Shown one piece after another: positions 11,513 to 14,391 of a stretch of 14,391 nt of DNA. The translations under genes were made by a program, and so were the position numbers. This DNA is from Methanocorpusculaceae archaeon UBA456 (GTDB lineage Archaea; Halobacteriota; Methanomicrobia; Methanomicrobiales; Methanocorpusculaceae), in contig DAJQ01000015.1 of the NCBI GenBank assembly GCA_002496395.1, positions 1 to 14,391 of the forward strand, given 5' to 3'. Under the pieces are notes generated by a model, which saw only the letters and a program-made list of their open reading frames with translations, had not been told where the DNA came from and made no database searches. The first letter of the stretch is position 1. Every line of letters starts with the position of its first letter.

Positions 11513-14391
11513 ATGGGAGAGGGATTATCCTCAAAATTTGGAAACATGAAGATCGGGACGAAGATCCTGATCATCTGTCTTGCACTCGTCATCGTGCCGA
11601 CGGTGCTGCTTGGCCTCATTGCATATAATAGTGCAAGCGGGGCATTGGAAGAACAGGTAGAGACTGAGTTTGAACTTCGCGTCAGTGAGAGCGCGAAACA
11701 GGCAGATGCCGTCTATACACTCACCATGGATATACTGGAGGTCGGCCTGAATGTCCTCAGGAATGAATTCCAGAGTTATGGAACACCACAGATTCAGAAT
11801 GGCCAGCTTGTTCTTGTTGATTCGGCTGGCCAGGTAACTGTTGTGAATGATAATAACGCGATGGTGGATAGTGTGGTTGACCAGGTCGGCGGTGCGGCAA
11901 CAATCTTCCAGGTACAGGGCAACCAGGCTATCCGGGTTGCAACTACCGTCATCGGTGCAGATGGCAGGCGTGCTCTTGGGACACCGGTTTCACAGGCAGT
12001 CTATGACGCAGTGGTTGTCCGTGGAGAGACCTTCTATGGAACCGCAAATGTCGTCGGCGTCGATTATATCACCGTGTATGAGCCGATTCGTGGGCCGGGC
12101 GGTGCAGTGATTGGTATTCTCTTCACCGGTGTCCGCGAAGATGCAACACTCGGTGTCCTCATCAATGACTTCAAGAGCACAGTTATCGGCCAAAACGGGT
12201 ATATTTACGTCTTCGACTCTGCAGGTACTGCCATTATTCACCCAACCCTTGAAGGTCAGGATCTGACACAGTATGATTTCATCAGGGAGATGCTGAGGCA
12301 GAAAGAGGGCCTCAACCGCTATGACTGGCAGGGTGAGAACATAGCCGCTTTCACCTACTATGAACCGCTTGACTGGTATATCGTAGCGGGTGCAGACTGG
12401 GCAGACTTCACCGGTCCGATTGACGCTATCAGAAACGCAATCCTGATCATTGTGATTGGGGCAGTCATCATCGGCGGCGCAATTGCGGTCCTCTTCGGGC
12501 GCAGCATCGCACGCAGGATGGGCGACCTCGTCAGTCTCGGCAGGCGTGTTCAGGACGGAGATCTCTCAGGTACCATGCAGACTGATGGAAGCGGGGACGA
12601 GATCGGCCAGGTAGCCGGAGCATTTGGCGGCGTCGTCTCGACAATACAGCAGTTTGGATCCGAGATGAATATGATCAGTGCCTCTGCAAGTGAAGGCAGG
12701 CTGGATGTCCGTGGAGACGCCTCGAAGTTCAAAGGCGATTACGCACAGATGATCCATGGTGTCAATGATATCCTTGATGCGGTGATCGGGCCCCTGAATG
12801 TTGCGGCTGAATACATCGACCGGATCAGTGACGGACAGATACCTGAGATGATCACAGACGATTACAAAGGAGACTTTGCTGAGATCAAGAACAACCTCAA
12901 CAAGTGCCTCGCTGCCATAACGCTCCTCGTCAAGGATTCTAACACACTTGCAGGGGCTGCAATCGAGGGGAAGCTTGACACCCGTGCAGATGCATCGAAG
13001 CATGAAGGCGACTTCAGACTGGTTATTGAGGGATTAAATAACCTTCTTGACGCCGTTGTCAAGCCCGTCAAAGGGATGGGCGGAGCGATGAACAAGATCA
13101 GCAAAGGCGATATCCCCGAGAAGATCACCCGTGAGTTCAAAGGCGAATATAATGAACTGAAGGATAGTGTGAACAGGTGCATCGATGCAATCAACCTCCT
13201 TATCGATGATGCAAACCTGCTTGCCGGGGCAGCAGTCGAGGGTAAGCTCGCTACCCGTGCAGATGCCTCGAAGCATCAGGGAGACTACCGGAAAGTTATA
13301 GATGGGCTGAACAACACCCTTGATGCGGTTGTCAAGCCGGTGAACGAGGTGATCCGGGTTGCAGACTCCTTTGCAAACGCTGACTTCAGCGTCAGGTTCT
13401 CAGATGATGTCGTTGCAAAAGGCGATATGGAGAGGCTGAAGAGGGCACTGAACAATGTCTCCACCAATGTTTCAATGTCGATTGGTGACGTGAACCGGAT
13501 GATGGGAGAGCTCGCCGCCATCTCGGAAGAGGCAAATGCCAGCATCGAGGAGGTCTCCTCAGGTGCCCAGCAGATCGCAAAGAACACCGGGCATGTGAGC
13601 GAGAACTCCGAGAAGGCAAACAATGGTGCCATCCAGGTGCTTCGGGCAATGGAGGATCTCTCGGCGGCAGTCGAGGAAGTCACCTCGAATGCTGAGTCGG
13701 TTGCATCACTTGCACGGAATGCCAACGATCAGTCGAAGCAGGGAGCAAAACTTGCTGCAGAGGCCGAGCAGGGAATCGGGGAGATCAGCCAGTCTGCGGC
13801 AGATGTTGATACAATTATCAAAGGCATCAACGAGCAGATGGATCAGATCGGAAAGATCGTCGGCCTCATTGCAGATATCTCAAACCAGACGAACCTGCTT
13901 GCACTCAACGCTGCAATCGAAGCAGCACGTGCCGGTGATGCAGGACGCGGGTTTGCGGTTGTCGCAGCAGAGGTTAAATCGCTTGCCCAGGAGTCCGGAT
14001 CATCTGCCGAGAGTATTGCGAGCATGATCGGAGAGCTGCAGGTACAGGCAAAGAGGGCGGTCGAGGCGATGGGAACAGCGAATACTGCTGTTGAGGCTGG
14101 ATCTGACCAGATGGAGAAGACAATTGTCGCATTCAACGAGATCGTACAGTCTGTCGAGCAGATCTCACGGGCTATTGAGGAGGTCGCCAGCGCTTCCGAA
14201 GAGCAGGCGGCAACCGTTGAAGAGATCACTGCCAGTGTCCATGAAGTGACCAACCTCATTGATGAGAATGCACGCGAGGCAGGAGATGCAGCAGCAGCAA
14301 CCGAGGAGGCATCTGCCGGTATCGACGAGGTTGCACGGATGGTTGAGAATGTGAGCACAGTCGCAAACAAGACCCTCCAGGCGAACCAGAA
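11513..14391 (+). CDS. Methyl-accepting chemotaxis protein with Cache sensor and tandem HAMP repeats (3' end outside window)
   Basis: At least 959 residues, open to the window edge. The ATG at 11513 follows a strong ribosome binding site, GGAGGAGATG. The first membrane helix lies at about 17-39. An extracellular Cache_3-Cache_2-type sensor covers about 40-305, including GTPVSQAVYDAVVVRG, TVYEPIRGPGGAVIGILF, GYIYVFDSAG (229-238) and AAFTYYEPLDWYIVAGADW. A second membrane helix (about 309-331) and a HAMP domain follow. Three 91-residue HAMP-like units come next, marked by DASKxxGDY/F at D402, D493 and D584. The cytoplasmic signalling coiled coil contains the conserved tip NQTNLLALNAAIEAARAG (from N791) and Glu/Gln/Ala-rich methylation helices. 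It should bind a small extracellular ligand and control CheA. No cheA, cheW, cheB or cheR is in the window. Confidence 0.95.
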   Translation, partial: MGEGLSSKFGNMKIGTKILIICLALVIVPTVLLGLIAYNSASGALEEQVETEFELRVSESAKQADAVYTLTMDILEVGLNVLRNEFQSYGTPQIQNGQLVLVDSAGQVTVVNDNNAMVDSVVDQVGGAATIFQVQGNQAIRVATTVIGADGRRALGTPVSQAVYDAVVVRGETFYGTANVVGVDYITVYEPIRGPGGAVIGILFTGVREDATLGVLINDFKSTVIGQNGYIYVFDSAGTAIIHPTLEGQDLTQYDFIREMLRQKEGLNRYDWQGENIAAFTYYEPLDWYIVAGADWADFTGPIDAIRNAILIIVIGAVIIGGAIAVLFGRSIARRMGDLVSLGRRVQDGDLSGTMQTDGSGDEIGQVAGAFGGVVSTIQQFGSEMNMISASASEGRLDVRGDASKFKGDYAQMIHGVNDILDAVIGPLNVAAEYIDRISDGQIPEMITDDYKGDFAEIKNNLNKCLAAITLLVKDSNTLAGAAIEGKLDTRADASKHEGDFRLVIEGLNNLLDAVVKPVKGMGGAMNKISKGDIPEKITREFKGEYNELKDSVNRCIDAINLLIDDANLLAGAAVEGKLATRADASKHQGDYRKVIDGLNNTLDAVVKPVNEVIRVADSFANADFSVRFSDDVVAKGDMERLKRALNNVSTNVSMSIGDVNRMMGELAAISEEANASIEEVSSGAQQIAKNTGHVSENSEKANNGAIQVLRAMEDLSAAVEEVTSNAESVASLARNANDQSKQGAKLAAEAEQGIGEISQSAADVDTIIKGINEQMDQIGKIVGLIADISNQTNLLALNAAIEAARAGDAGRGFAVVAAEVKSLAQESGSSAESIASMIGELQVQAKRAVEAMGTANTAVEAGSDQMEKTIVAFNEIVQSVEQISRAIEEVASASEEQAATVEEITASVHEVTNLIDENAREAGDAAAATEEASAGIDEVARMVENVSTVANKTLQANQ
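12716..13530 (+). repeat. In-gene tandem repeats with 273-base period
   Basis: Within the chemoreceptor gene the DASK motif codons recur at 12716, 12989 and 13262, exactly 273 bases (91 codons) apart. The flanking blocks (GLNN.LDAV..P, ISxGxIP, FKGE/D..E.K..V) match as well. The two later copies are closest at DNA level (GATGCxTCGAAGCAT). They encode stacked HAMP-like units. Confidence 0.8.

Noticed and set aside
13285..14370. Long minus-strand open frames of up to 175 codons
   Set aside because: They are Ala/Ser-rich mirror frames of the chemoreceptor signalling domain, whose periodic Glu/Ala codons keep the opposite strand open.
1..14391. CRISPR arrays, insertion sequences, rRNA genes, replication origin
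   Set aside because: No regularly spaced repeats, transposase-like frames, rRNA-like sequence or origin-type repeat clusters were seen.

Overview
The window looks like a methanogenic archaeon, most likely of the order Methanomicrobiales. The basis is a membrane-anchored archaeal LonB protease, a group II chaperonin (thermosome), an archaeal Nob1 and a GfcR/PyrE2-like phosphoribosyltransferase with an HTH, CheC-type phosphatases, a RHD..N-type methanogen histidine kinase, archaeal TATA-like promoters, ATGA/GTGA overlaps, and a tRNA gene without encoded CCA. The order-level assignment is by resemblance only; no search was run.

Layout. (1) 1-808, minus: N-terminal part of lonB, cut by the window edge. 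(2) 895-3772, plus: a tight housekeeping operon, prs - rtcA - nob1 - gfcR-like, divergent from lonB. It joins PRPP synthesis, RNA 3'-end cyclisation, rRNA 3'-end cleavage and a PRPP-binding regulator. (3) 3845-5431, plus: a thermosome subunit with its own promoter; it lacks the Gly/Met-rich tail and has an altered GGGA motif. (4) 5488-6150, minus: a HAD phosphatase. (5) 6226-6998, minus: an AT-richer two-gene module made of a PIN-domain toxin and a small unrecognised partner, followed by tRNA-Ser(CGA) at 7163-7247. (6) 7380-10187: a signalling block. One cheC points right. Converging on it is an overlapping operon of a response-regulator receiver, a second CheC-like protein and a PAS histidine kinase. 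(7) 10401-11045, plus: an iron-sulfur flavoprotein, followed by a nested hairpin terminator. (8) 11046-11512: a 467-base non-coding region with a tandem repeat and an inverted-repeat cluster over a promoter. (9) 11513 to the end: a long chemoreceptor with a Cache sensor, tandem 91-residue HAMP-like repeats and a methyl-accepting signalling domain, cut by the window edge.

How the parts fit. Regions 6 and 9 are sensory transduction. The receiver, its probable phosphatase (CheC) and its probable kinase are translationally coupled, which suggests a self-contained phosphosignalling circuit with no CheA or CheW in view. The chemoreceptor probably feeds a separate CheA pathway outside the window. 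The most notable items are the receiver-CheC-kinase operon, the repeated AAATACA motif at the chemoreceptor promoter, the rtcA-nob1 coupling, and the toxin module with an unrecognised partner.
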